The notes: a model not told the origin generated them from the sequence alone. A stretch of 64,000 bases of DNA from Bernardetia sp. MNP-M8 (GCF_037126285.1 NZ_CP147012.1:3928676-3992675), one strand, 5' to 3'; counted from the first letter of the stretch, positions 36,197 to 46,135 are shown. A program made the numbers and translations.

Positions 36197-36223
36197 AATT
36201 AAAGGAATGACTATGTTAATTAG

Positions 36224-36994
36224 TTATTCAAAATGAAATAACAATGATATTTTGTGTGTAGTCATTCTATCAATATTTTTATAATAAACACTTTGATTAC
36301 GAAGATTCATATTTGCAATACCGTGCGAAAAACGGATTTCGGGTGCAAATTTGAAAAAACTAAAGTAATGATCCCAACCCAAACCATAGGTAACTTCTAA
36401 GTTATAATCTTCCATTCCAAAGGCTTCTTGGTTATTACGCTGCTTTCTTCCTCCTACTTTTATACTTGGAACAATTCCACCTACCATATACATACGGTTG
36501 TTGTTTCTTCGTATTGATTTGTATTTCATTAGGATAGGAAAATCAAAGAATACACTTTCTACGGGAACTTTAGTATCTACATATTTTCCACTTGAGCGTT
36601 CAAGTTGTTTATGAGTAATACTGTATTCGTATAAACCTACTGTTGGTGTAAAACGAAAATTCCATTGGTCAGCCAAAGGAATATCTATAATCATCCCAAC
36701 AGCAAAATTACTAAAACTACGTTGAGGTAATAAAGCAATAGTTGTATCTGTATTGTCTGTAAAATAGTCAGAATAATTTATTCTCATAGTAGCATAATGC
36801 AATCCCAAAATAAAACCATAGTGTAACGGTTTTGAATCATAATCAGGAATGTTGAGGCTTTTATCTTTTAGCTTTTTGTCCTGATTAACAGGCTTTTTCT
36901 TGTTCATAACTTGAGCTGAAACAGAAAAAGTAATTCCAAAAAATAATAAAACAAAGAGAACTGAAAATAAAGTGTTTTTTTGTCTGATTTTCAT
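36224..36994 (-). CDS. porT: Type IX secretion / gliding motility protein PorT
   Basis: 256 residues. Signal peptide about 1-27 ending SVSAQ, then a polar K-rich linker and an outer-membrane beta-barrel-like body with YGFILGLHYATMRINYSD, PLADQWNFRFTPTVGLYEY and a closing ISLLFHFE. Downstream adjacency to ubiE is the usual place of porT/sprT in Bacteroidota, which supports the call. PorT is needed for T9SS function and so implies cell-surface secretion and possibly gliding. Start at the ATG of MKIRQKN, which heads the signal peptide; an in-frame ATG nine codons upstream is possible. Confidence 0.8.
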   Translation of the reverse strand: MKIRQKNTLFSVLFVLLFFGITFSVSAQVMNKKKPVNQDKKLKDKSLNIPDYDSKPLHYGFILGLHYATMRINYSDYFTDNTDTTIALLPQRSFSNFAVGMIIDIPLADQWNFRFTPTVGLYEYSITHKQLERSSGKYVDTKVPVESVFFDFPILMKYKSIRRNNNRMYMVGGIVPSIKVGGRKQRNNQEAFGMEDYNLEVTYGLGWDHYFSFFKFAPEIRFSHGIANMNLRNQSVYYKNIDRMTTHKISLLFHFE

Positions 36995-37031
36995 AGTTAA
37001 AAGTAAAGAATAGAATAACAAAAAGAAAAAT

Positions 37032-37757
37032 TTATTTCTTTCCGTAATAAATCGAACTTATTCCAAAAGTAAGTGCTTCATCTCGTGTAAAAACAAAACC
37101 TACCTTTTCCATAATTTGAAGAAAATCTTGTCCGTACGGAAATGCAGCAACAGATTCAGGCAAATAGGTATAGGCTGAAGTATCCTTAGAAATCGTTTTT
37201 CCGATTCTTGGAAGTATCTGTGCTGAATAAAATGAGTAGAATTGTTTTATAGGAAATGCTTCTGGTTGTGAAAATTCTAGTACAACAAGTGAACCACCTT
37301 TTTTCAAAACTCGGTAAATATCTCTCAATCCTTGTTCCAAATTTTCGAAGTTCCTTACTCCAAAAGAAACGGTAACAGCATCAAAAGTATTGTCTGGAAA
37401 TGGTAATTTTTCAGAATCTCCAACTTTTAAGTCGATAATATCTTGAAGTCCTAATTTTTCTATTTTTTCTCTTCCATAAGACAGCATTCCTGTAGAAATA
37501 TCTACACCCACTATTTTCTTAGGTTTGAGTTTTTTATAGGCTTCAATGGCAAAATCACCTGTTCCTGTTGCTACATCAAGCATCAGTTGAGGGCGTTCGG
37601 ATTTGAGGTATGAAATGGCTTTTTTTCTCCAAATAATATCTATTCCACCACTTAGTATTCGATTGAGTAAATCGTAGTTATTCGATATATTATCGAACAT
37701 TTGTGCTACTTGGTCTTTTTTAGAAGCTGTTTGGTCTTTATAAGGAATAACTGTCAT
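37032..37757 (-). CDS. ubiE: Demethylmenaquinone methyltransferase UbiE/MenG
   Basis: 241 residues. SAM motif I LDVATGTGDFAIEA, the UbiE signature VTVSFGVRNF, and VLKKGGSLVVLEFSQP are all present. It performs the last C-methylation of menaquinone. The start is the ATG of MTVIPYKDQ; the 19-residue upstream extension would include the promoter box at 37790. It leads a two-gene transcript with porT (about 38 bp apart). Confidence 0.92.
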   Translation of the reverse strand: MTVIPYKDQTASKKDQVAQMFDNISNNYDLLNRILSGGIDIIWRKKAISYLKSERPQLMLDVATGTGDFAIEAYKKLKPKKIVGVDISTGMLSYGREKIEKLGLQDIIDLKVGDSEKLPFPDNTFDAVTVSFGVRNFENLEQGLRDIYRVLKKGGSLVVLEFSQPEAFPIKQFYSFYSAQILPRIGKTISKDTSAYTYLPESVAAFPYGQDFLQIMEKVGFVFTRDEALTFGISSIYYGKK

Positions 37758-37789
37758 AATCTTTGTGTTATATTTGTTAAAAGAGTTTG

Positions 37790-37797
37790 CAAAGTTA
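37790..37797 (-). promoter_or_regulatory. Putative -7 element TAACTTTG of ubiE-porT
   Basis: Minus-strand TAACTTTG fits TAnnTTTG; the leader to the chosen ATG is about 25 bases. It decides the ubiE start. A TTG lies 14 bases upstream, closer than the usual spacing. Confidence 0.4.
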
Positions 37798-37945
37798 AGT
37801 AATTCTTTAGTCAATTACGACCTGCTAGAGCAGTGAAGCTAATTACAAATTATATTATTTATGAATGACTGAGGTTTAATCCAATTTATCAGAAAATAAT
37901 CGTATTTTGTCCTGTCTAAGGAATATAAAATGAATAAATTCACCC

Positions 37946-38098
37946 ATTAATAAACAGGGTTAAAACCCTGTCCAATTTATAATTCATAGCCTATTTTTGA
38001 AAACATATCTTTGTGAAAAATCACAAAAGGTAGTTTTTTAATTGAACAGGATTTTAATTCTGTTTTTATAGATAGCTAAAAATGTAAATTTATTTTTT
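37946..38098. repeat. Left arm of mirrored repeat around the SpoIIE sensor gene
   Basis: Three parts: an outer tag (37946-37967), an 89-bp core (37962-38050) beginning AAAACCCTGTCCAATT and ending AATTGAACAGG, and an inner tag (38063-38098). The outer tag is a perfect 22-bp inverted match to 42269-42290. The inner tag is a perfect 36-bp inverted match to 42149-42184. The core recurs at 42181-42269 in the SAME orientation with 4 mismatches. The core ends are themselves inverted repeats. Confidence 0.75.
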
Positions 38099-38153
38099 TA
38101 GTCTTTCTAAGCTAGGTTATTAGTTTCAAAAAAAACAATCCATTCTATTAAAA

Positions 38154-41100
38154 GTGTCTTTTACTTCTAACAAAAAAATATCTTATTTTTCTCTCAATTT
38201 ACAATTTGTAAAGGGTTTTTGTTTGTGGTTTTTATTCTGTTTTCTTTTTTTCTTCCTGTCTTTTGTTTGCATTATTTCTTCCCAAGCTCAGTCATTTCTT
38301 TCTTCTTCCAAAAAAATCACGCAGTATAGCCAAAATACGTGGCAAAAAAGAGATGGACTTCCTCAAAACAGCATTACTTCAATTACTCAATCTGATGATG
38401 GTTATTTGTGGATAGGAACACACAATGGACTTGTCAAGTTTGATGGTAGAGAATTTAAAGTTTTTTCTGCACCTACCGATTTGAAAAACAACGTAAATAC
38501 TGGAATTCCAGATAATTTTATTTCGGTAGTACAGAATACAGAACAAGATGGTTTATGGATTGGAACAAATGGAGAAGGGCTTTCTAATTATAACTTTCTA
38601 ACATTTAAGAATTTTAATACTCAAAAAGATTTAATCAATAATACTATTCTATGTTTGGAAGAGTGGGAACAAAGTATTTGGATAGGAACACCAAAAGGAC
38701 TTAGCCGTTATCGTAGAAATGTATTTAGGAATTATACACAAAAAGATGGTTTTTTAAATGTAAAAGTAAATACACTTTTAAAGGATACAAAAAATAGACA
38801 TAATACGCTTTGGATTGGAACAGATGAAGGACTTGCCAAGTTTGATTTAGATTCTGGAAAAGTTATTCCGATTTCTATTCCTTTGCCTGATTTGCAGATT
38901 TTGACACTAGAAAGCGATGCCGAAAATAATCTTTATATAGGAACTGCGAATGGTCTTTTTTATTGGAATGTAGAAACAAATGCGCTCAGAAATTTTAATA
39001 TTTTATCAGAAAACGAAGTAACAAAACAAACAAACACTTATTCTGATAAAAATCAGCTTATTAAAAGTGCCACTATCAATACTCTACTTATCGATAGATT
39101 AGGTTCACTTTGGATAGGAACAAATAGCCGAGGACTTTTGCGTTACATTCCTAGTTTAGAAAAATTTGAAGCCTTAACTACAAAAGAAGAACTGGCAAGT
39201 AACAGCATTACAGCACTTTTTGAAGATAAAGAGGGTAGTTTGTGGGTCGGCATGAACAGAGGTGGACTTTTGCGATTGAATGATAGCAAGTTTACTCCTT
39301 ATTCTACTTTAGAAGGACTTTCTGATAATTTGACCAATTGTGTTTTTGCTTATTCTGATACTGAAAATACTACTAATAAACAAATTTGGGTAGGAACACA
39401 GAGTGATGGAATTTCTATTATAAATCAAGCTAATACATTTTCTTATCTGACAATCAAAAATGGTTTGCCACACAATCATGTCAGAAGTATTACAGCTACA
39501 AAAAATGAATTAAATCAACCTCTTTTTTGGATAGGAACGTATGGAGGAGGAATAGCAAAATACAACGCTGAAAATAAACAAATAACTACTTTCGATACAA
39601 AAAATGGATTGGTAGGAAATTTTGTAAGAGCAATTAGAGTAAGTCAGAAAAAATCCAAAACACTTTTAATTGCCACAACACAAGGATTAAGTATTTTTGA
39701 TGATACTAGATTAGGTACAAATAAAATTACAAATTATACTACTTCAAATGGATTGGCTTCTGATAATCTGACTTGTGTTTTGGAAACTCACGACGGACAA
39801 ATTTTAATAGGAACAGAAGACAACGGTATTTTATTGATAGAAAATCCATATTCAGATACCAAAGGAAACATAACACCTTCATTTTTTTCATTTACTACAC
39901 AAGATGGGTTGGCTGATAACTTGGTTTTGAGTTTGTATCAAGACCCTTTGGATAATACGATTTATATAGGAACTAAAAATGGAATTTCTACTTATGATAA
40001 TGGAAAAATAACTACTCCAAAATCGACAAGTCATTGGTCTAGTGATGCTATTCATTCTATTTTAAAAGTAAGTTCGACGTGGTGGTTTACAAGTAATGAT
40101 GGCGTTTGGACAGTTTCGAATGATAATTTTACAAATTGGATTACACAAAAAACAGATAATCTAAAAATTACTTCATTCGATGAAAATGACGGACTTCGAA
40201 GCAGTGATTGTGCATCACTTTCATATCCTAACATCACAACTGACCAAAATGGAAATATTTGGATTCCGACAGCACAAGGCATTTCTTCTTTTAATTATAC
40301 TACTCTACATAGTCTTTTACCCAAACCAAACGTAATTGTAGAAGGTGTTTTTGATGAAAATGGAAAAAATTGGAGTTTGAAAGAAACAGATGCAAATGGG
40401 AAAGTAGTTTTTCCTTCTGAACTAAATAATTTAGAAATTCATTTTGATGCACTTACTTTTGTGTCACCTCAAAAAGTAACTTATAAATTCAAGCTAGAAG
40501 GATATGATGAAGAATGGCGATTTACAGATAAAAGAACTGTTTTTTATGGCGATTTGCCTCCCAAGAAATATATTTTTCAAGTAAAAGCTGCTAATAGTGA
40601 TGGTGTTTGGAATGAAGAAGGAACAAGTTTTTCATTTAGAATACAACCAAAACTAACTCAAATTATTTGGTTTTGGCTGGCATTAGTTGTTCTTATTCTT
40701 GTTGTTGCTTATTTTATTTATAAGTGGAGAGCAGGAATAATTGAAAATCAACGCAGAAAATTAGAAGAACTTGTAGAAAGTCGTACAGAAGCATTATTAG
40801 TTAAAACAAGAGAAACACAAAACCAAGCCTCAGAATTAGAAGTCATTGATAGAATTGTAGCAAGTGTAAATCAGCAAGTTACCTTTGAAAATGTTTTAGA
40901 GACGCTTTTAGAACAAGCTCTAACACTGGTAAAAGATACCGATAAAGGTTATTTTCTGTATTATCAAGAAGATTATTTCCATGTAGCTGTTCCACATGGC
41001 TATACGCACCGTTTGCCCGAAAAACTATCTTTTGATAGAGTAATTAATTATTTCAAATGGGGAGTTCCGTTGGCTCGCTATTTTTATAAAGTGTATCCAA

Positions 41101-42101
41101 CAGATAGAGAATATTTACTTGCTCCTTATCTTCCTCGTTTTTCGCTTGTTATTCCAATTTTGATAGGAAATTTTCCAGAAGCAATATTAGTTTTTGATTT
41201 TGAAAAAGAACGTTCTTTTTCGCTTACAGAATCTCGTCAGTTGCAGCGTTTTACCGAACATGCTGTTTCTTCTTTCCTGAAAGCAAGAGCTTACAGAGAA
41301 GTTCATTTGCAAAAAGAGGCCTTACAAGATACTGTAGGACATCTTTCAGATAGTATTCAATATGCTTTCAGAATTCAGCAAGCAATTTTGAAAAAACCAA
41401 TTGAAATAAAATCTCATTTTGAAGATGCTTTTGTTTTTTATCGTCCTCGTGATGTAGTGAGTGGAGATTTTTATTGGTTTTATGAAAATAAAGAAACAGG
41501 TATTATTACTTTTGCCGTCATTGATTGTACTGGACATGGCGTTCCAGGGGCATTTATGACAGTAATGACAAACTCTATTCTGAATCAGATTATTAGAGAA
41601 AGTCATATTGAAGACCCAGCTCAAATTCTTACTCTTTTAGATAAAAGATTAGAAGAAACCTTTTCAAACGATTCTAAACGAAAAGATGGAATGGACATCG
41701 GAATTTTTAGTGTCGATAAATCTAAGAAAGTGCTCAAGTATGCTGCTGCAAAACTAGATTTGTGTTTTATTAGAGATAATGAAATTCATCAAATAAAAGC
41801 TACTCGTTATCCAATTGGAAATATGGGAACGAAAAAAGTACAAGAAAAGAATTTTCAAACTCATTCTATTGAATATCAAAAGGGGGATGTTTTTTATCTT
41901 TATACAGATGGTTTCCCAGACCAGTTTGGAGGAGAAGAAAATCGTAAATTTATGAGTCGTCGTTTTAGAGAGTTTTTATTAGAATATCATTATTTATCAG
42001 CAGCAGAACAAGAAGAAAAACTACAAGCAGCTTTAGAAATGTGGCGTGGAAATCTAAAACAAACAGATGATATTTTGGTAGTGGGTGTGAGAATAGAATA
42101 G
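38154..42101 (+). CDS. Two-component-like sensor: beta-propeller, Y_Y_Y, GAF and SpoIIE phosphatase
   Basis: 1315 residues. A hydrophobic signal/anchor (about 20-46, ending SQAQS) leads into a large periplasmic propeller with repeated LWIGT-x-GL blades (WIGTHNGLVKF, WIGTNGEGL, WIGTDEGLAKF and more). A Y_Y_Y domain lies at about 765-830 (YKFKLEGYDEEWRF), a membrane helix at about 840-860 and a coiled coil at 865-915. A GAF-like domain fills about 890-1045, and a PP2C/SpoIIE phosphatase fills 1090 to the end (FYRPRDVVSGDFYW, VIDCTGHGVPGAFM). It should turn an external signal into serine dephosphorylation, probably of an anti-sigma-antagonist. Start GTG 38154; no ATG precedes the signal region in frame. 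Confidence 0.85.
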   Translation: MSFTSNKKISYFSLNLQFVKGFCLWFLFCFLFFFLSFVCIISSQAQSFLSSSKKITQYSQNTWQKRDGLPQNSITSITQSDDGYLWIGTHNGLVKFDGREFKVFSAPTDLKNNVNTGIPDNFISVVQNTEQDGLWIGTNGEGLSNYNFLTFKNFNTQKDLINNTILCLEEWEQSIWIGTPKGLSRYRRNVFRNYTQKDGFLNVKVNTLLKDTKNRHNTLWIGTDEGLAKFDLDSGKVIPISIPLPDLQILTLESDAENNLYIGTANGLFYWNVETNALRNFNILSENEVTKQTNTYSDKNQLIKSATINTLLIDRLGSLWIGTNSRGLLRYIPSLEKFEALTTKEELASNSITALFEDKEGSLWVGMNRGGLLRLNDSKFTPYSTLEGLSDNLTNCVFAYSDTENTTNKQIWVGTQSDGISIINQANTFSYLTIKNGLPHNHVRSITATKNELNQPLFWIGTYGGGIAKYNAENKQITTFDTKNGLVGNFVRAIRVSQKKSKTLLIATTQGLSIFDDTRLGTNKITNYTTSNGLASDNLTCVLETHDGQILIGTEDNGILLIENPYSDTKGNITPSFFSFTTQDGLADNLVLSLYQDPLDNTIYIGTKNGISTYDNGKITTPKSTSHWSSDAIHSILKVSSTWWFTSNDGVWTVSNDNFTNWITQKTDNLKITSFDENDGLRSSDCASLSYPNITTDQNGNIWIPTAQGISSFNYTTLHSLLPKPNVIVEGVFDENGKNWSLKETDANGKVVFPSELNNLEIHFDALTFVSPQKVTYKFKLEGYDEEWRFTDKRTVFYGDLPPKKYIFQVKAANSDGVWNEEGTSFSFRIQPKLTQIIWFWLALVVLILVVAYFIYKWRAGIIENQRRKLEELVESRTEALLVKTRETQNQASELEVIDRIVASVNQQVTFENVLETLLEQALTLVKDTDKGYFLYYQEDYFHVAVPHGYTHRLPEKLSFDRVINYFKWGVPLARYFYKVYPTDREYLLAPYLPRFSLVIPILIGNFPEAILVFDFEKERSFSLTESRQLQRFTEHAVSSFLKARAYREVHLQKEALQDTVGHLSDSIQYAFRIQQAILKKPIEIKSHFEDAFVFYRPRDVVSGDFYWFYENKETGIITFAVIDCTGHGVPGAFMTVMTNSILNQIIRESHIEDPAQILTLLDKRLEETFSNDSKRKDGMDIGIFSVDKSKKVLKYAAAKLDLCFIRDNEIHQIKATRYPIGNMGTKKVQEKNFQTHSIEYQKGDVFYLYTDGFPDQFGGEENRKFMSRRFREFLLEYHYLSAAEQEEKLQAALEMWRGNLKQTDDILVVGVRIE

Positions 42102-42148
42102 TTATTTGAATTAAAATATTTACACCTATTTATTGCTTAGGAATGTAG

Positions 42149-42290
42149 AAAAAATAAATTTACATTTTTAGCTATCTATAAAAACCCTGTCCAATTTATA
42201 ATTCATAGCCTATTTTTGAAAACATATCTTTGTAAAAAATTATAAAAAGTAGTTTTTTAATTGAACAGGGTTTTAACCCTGTTTATTAAT
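42149..42290. repeat. Right arm of mirrored repeat around the SpoIIE sensor gene
   Basis: Order here is inner tag (42149-42184), 89-bp core (42181-42269), outer tag (42269-42290). Tags are inverted relative to the left arm but the core is not. The rest of the 503-bp gap (42291-42604) is A/T-rich with no gene; 42500-42520 has an AATTTATAATTTG run. Confidence 0.75.
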
Positions 42291-42604
42291 GCGAATTTAA
42301 TTTATTGATTACCAGTTAATTGAATGTTTGAAAATAGTAATTTATTTAATTCTTGTTCCTTAGTCAAAGTCTATAATATGCTTTTTAAAACTTGTAAAAG
42401 TTCTACTAAAAAAAGTGTTTTTTTTGATAAATTATTTAAAAATGTAAGTTGTTGATAATCAATAATTTATTTTATTCCTACTTAGCTTCTCTGAATAAAT
42501 ATTTCATAATTTATAATTTGTCTTTCTTCAATCCTATGTATTTTTCATTTTTTTAACTAGATTAGGGAACAAAATAATTTCACTCTAAATCTTACTTAAT
42601 TTTT

Positions 42605-45600
42605 ATGAAAAATCGTCGCTTATCCAAGCCTATCGAAAAAATGCTTCCTCATTATGATGTGGTTGTGATTGGTTCTGGTTATGGAGGTTCAATTACTGCC
42701 TCTCGTCTTTCTCGTGCAGGAAAAAAAGTCTGTTTGTTAGAGAGAGGAAAAGAATATCTCACAGGAGAATTCCCAGATACACAAACAGAAGCTGCTTCTG
42801 CTATGCAGTTCAATCTAAACAATAAAAGAATAGGTTCTCAATCTGCTCTTTATGATTTTTGGATAGATGATGATATAAATGTTTTTAAAGGTTGTGGACT
42901 AGGTGGTACTTCGCTTGTCAATGCAAACGTTTCTATTCGTCCAGAAAAATGGGTTCTCAAAGAAAAAGTATTTCCTAAGATACTACAAGATGAATCAGAA
43001 AACCCTCAGAGCGATTTAGAAGAAGGCTATCGTTTAGCCTATCAAATGCTAAAACCAAATCCATATCCTGATACTTTTCCTAAACTAGACAAGTTAGAAG
43101 CACATCGAAAGTCTGCAAAGGCGATGAATCAGCCTTTTTATAAAACAGATATTAATGTAAATTTTGATATTGATGGAGAAAATCATGTTGGCGTAGAACA
43201 AAAACCTTGTAATCTCTGTGGAGATTGTGTTTCGGGTTGTAATGTAGGTGCAAAAAATACGACTATGATGAATTATTTGCCCGATGCTGTAAACTTTGGA
43301 GCAGATATTTTTGTCGAATGTTCGGTTTCTCATTTAGAAAAAAATGGAGAGCAATGGATTGTACATTTCGAACTCTTGGGAGCGCAACGCACAAAATTTG
43401 ATGCTCCTGAAATGTATGTAACAGCAGATACAGTTGTTTTGTCGGCAGGAACACTTGGTTCTACTGAAATTATGCTTCGTTCTAGAGATAAAGGATTAGA
43501 GGTTTCAAACAAATTAGGCTTCCATTTTTCTGGAAATGGCGATGTTTTGGGTTTTGGATATAATACAAATGAAAAAATAAACGGAATTGGAAGAGGACAA
43601 CATTTAGATAAAGACAATCCTGTTGGACCTTGTATTACTTCTGTAATTGACCTTAGAAAAACAGAAAATAAAGAAGAGGGAATGATTTTGGAAGAAGGTT
43701 CTGCGCCTTCGCCAATGGCAAAGATTTTTCCTGAGTTTATGATAACAATGGCTAGTCTTGCAGGAAAAGATGAAAATAAAGAAGGATTTGTAAGTGAAGT
43801 AATAGAGAAAAAAAGAGAATTAGAAAGTGTAGTACGAGGTGCTTATAAAGGAGCAACTCAAAATACACAAACTTATCTCATCATGACACATGATAAAAGT
43901 GCAGGTGTGCTGACTTTGAAAGATAACCGTTTGCAAATTTCGTGGTCAGGTGTTGGAAATGAAGAGATATTCAAAAAAGCCAGCGACCATATTGGAGAAG
44001 CTACTAAGGCTCTCAATGGCACAAGTGTTCCGAATCCTACTTGGACAAAATTATTTAATAAAGATTTAGTAACTGTTCATCCTTTAGGTGGTTGTATTAT
44101 GGGTGAAGATACTCGTGAAGGTGTTGTCAATCATAAAGGACAAGTTTTTTGTACAAAAGCAGAAGAAGATGCTGTTTATGAAAATCTTTATATTGCTGAT
44201 GGTTCGATTGTTCCTCGTTCGTTGGGGGCAAATCCACTCTTGACAATTTCAGCACTTTCAGAGCGTATTTGTAAAATTATGGCTAGAGAAAAAGGGTGGG
44301 AAATCAATTACGATTTGCCTTCAAAAGCTCCTATCTTGAAAGAATTAGAAGAAATGCCTATCGGAATTCAGTTTACTGAAACCATGAAAGGATTTATTAA
44401 TGAAAAAACAGCTGAAGAACCAAAATGTAAAAGTGAAGAAGAGTTTGAGAGAGAATATAATTTTGGTAAATCTAAAAATCAAGAATTCAAAATTACGCTG
44501 ACAGTTATTTGTGAAGATTTGGAAAAAATGCTACACAACAAAGAGCATTTGTCTAGAATGGTCGGAACAGTAGAAGCTCCATCACTTTCAGCAGACCCAC
44601 TTTTGATTAGCGAAGGAAGTTTTCAACTCTTTGTAGAATATGAAGGTGAAATGGAAACCAAAAGAATGGTTTATAAAGCAAAATTATTCAATCCAAGTGG
44701 AGAAAGCTACAACTTTGAAGGTTATAAAACCATACGAGGAGACAAAGGTTTTGATATGTGGAGTGACACAACAACACTTTACACTACTATTTATGCAGAT
44801 ATAGAAAGTGTAAAAGAAGAACTGTTAGATAAAGATAAAGACTACATTAAATCACAAGGAATTATTCATGTTCATTTGACTGATTTTATCAAACAAATGA
44901 CAACTATGAAAGCTCTTCATGCTGATACAAATACTGAAAAACTAAAAGCTCTGTATAGTTTTGGAAAATACTTTGCAGGAAATCTTTATGATACGTATGG
45001 AGGTGTTTTTGCTAGAGATTCACCGTTCAATCCTAGTGCGCCACCACGAAAAAAACGACCTTTACGTGCGCCTGAACCACAAATTTATCCAGTTACCACT
45101 TCTGATGGTGTGGCTTTGCGACTTACTCGTTACGATGGAAGAAACAAGGAAGTATTAGAGATGGGAGTCAATAAAGGTTCGGTAATGCTTGCTCATGGAT
45201 TTAGTGTTTCAGGACTTATCTTTGAAATTGATACGCCTGATACAAATTTGGTAGAATATCTTTGCGCTCATGGCTACGATGTTTGGGTAATGGAATATCG
45301 TACAAGTATTGCGCTTCCGTCTGCAAAAGACCAAGCTACAGCTGACGATATTGCACTCAAAGATTTTCCTGCTTGTGTAGATAAAGTATTAGAGGTTACT
45401 GGCGAAAAAGACATTCAACTCTTTACGCACTGTGTTGGCGCAGTTACTGGTGTTATGGCAATGCTGGCAGGATTGAAAGGAGTTCGTTCAATGGTTTGTT
45501 TTCAAGTAGCTACTGATATTATTGGAGGCGAACAAATCAAACTCAAAGCTGCTGCACACGTTCCGACGCTTCTCAAAAAATTTGGAGTTAAGACGATGAC

Positions 45601-46114
45601 TGCCTACACAGATTCAAATTCGGGTTGGTTAGATAAAGCCTTAAATACAGCTGTAAAAGCCTATTCTAGTGTTTTGGGTTCGGATACGAATGACCCAATT
45701 GCCAACCGAGTTACATTTATGTTTTCTACACTCTACGAAAAAGAAAATATTGATGAGAAAACATTTGATTCTTTCCACGAGATGTTTGGAGTAACAAATC
45801 TGACTACCTATGAGCAACTTACTCTCATGTCAAGAGAAAAAGAATTGAGAAATGCTGAAGGAGAAGATGTGTATTTACCTCACGCAAAAGACCGTTTAAA
45901 TATTCCGATGTGTTTTGTTCATGGAGAAAAGAATGAAGTTTTTGTTCCAGAAGCAACTGAAAGAACCTACAACCGTTTAAAAGCTCTCAATCCAGAACAG
46001 CATTACGAGCGTCATGTAATAGAAGGTTACGGACACCAAGATTGTGTTATCGGAAAAAATGCCGATAGAGATGTTTGGCATTTTGTAGTAGAATTTTTGG
46101 ATAAGAATAATTGA
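42605..46114 (+). CDS. GMC oxidoreductase fused to an alpha/beta hydrolase
   Basis: 1169 residues in two enzymes. Residues 1-570: cholesterol-oxidase-like GMC flavoprotein with FAD site VVIGSGYGGS (about 21-29), GCGLGGTSLVNANV, and the closing HPLGGCIMGED and ADGSIVPRSLGANP. It also carries a CxxCxxCxxxC cluster (C202, C205, C208, C212). Residues about 590-790 are a linker domain. Residues about 840-1169 are a hydrolase fold: VMLAHGFSVSG, nucleophile elbow THCVGAV with Cys 943 where Ser is usual, and GYGHQDCVIG with the likely catalytic His. It could oxidise a sterol-like or long-chain alcohol and cleave its ester. No signal peptide. The substrate is unknown. Confidence 0.85.
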   Translation: MKNRRLSKPIEKMLPHYDVVVIGSGYGGSITASRLSRAGKKVCLLERGKEYLTGEFPDTQTEAASAMQFNLNNKRIGSQSALYDFWIDDDINVFKGCGLGGTSLVNANVSIRPEKWVLKEKVFPKILQDESENPQSDLEEGYRLAYQMLKPNPYPDTFPKLDKLEAHRKSAKAMNQPFYKTDINVNFDIDGENHVGVEQKPCNLCGDCVSGCNVGAKNTTMMNYLPDAVNFGADIFVECSVSHLEKNGEQWIVHFELLGAQRTKFDAPEMYVTADTVVLSAGTLGSTEIMLRSRDKGLEVSNKLGFHFSGNGDVLGFGYNTNEKINGIGRGQHLDKDNPVGPCITSVIDLRKTENKEEGMILEEGSAPSPMAKIFPEFMITMASLAGKDENKEGFVSEVIEKKRELESVVRGAYKGATQNTQTYLIMTHDKSAGVLTLKDNRLQISWSGVGNEEIFKKASDHIGEATKALNGTSVPNPTWTKLFNKDLVTVHPLGGCIMGEDTREGVVNHKGQVFCTKAEEDAVYENLYIADGSIVPRSLGANPLLTISALSERICKIMAREKGWEINYDLPSKAPILKELEEMPIGIQFTETMKGFINEKTAEEPKCKSEEEFEREYNFGKSKNQEFKITLTVICEDLEKMLHNKEHLSRMVGTVEAPSLSADPLLISEGSFQLFVEYEGEMETKRMVYKAKLFNPSGESYNFEGYKTIRGDKGFDMWSDTTTLYTTIYADIESVKEELLDKDKDYIKSQGIIHVHLTDFIKQMTTMKALHADTNTEKLKALYSFGKYFAGNLYDTYGGVFARDSPFNPSAPPRKKRPLRAPEPQIYPVTTSDGVALRLTRYDGRNKEVLEMGVNKGSVMLAHGFSVSGLIFEIDTPDTNLVEYLCAHGYDVWVMEYRTSIALPSAKDQATADDIALKDFPACVDKVLEVTGEKDIQLFTHCVGAVTGVMAMLAGLKGVRSMVCFQVATDIIGGEQIKLKAAAHVPTLLKKFGVKTMTAYTDSNSGWLDKALNTAVKAYSSVLGSDTNDPIANRVTFMFSTLYEKENIDEKTFDSFHEMFGVTNLTTYEQLTLMSREKELRNAEGEDVYLPHAKDRLNIPMCFVHGEKNEVFVPEATERTYNRLKALNPEQHYERHVIEGYGHQDCVIGKNADRDVWHFVVEFLDKNN

Positions 46115-46135
46115 CTTTTATTCTATTTTTTAAAT

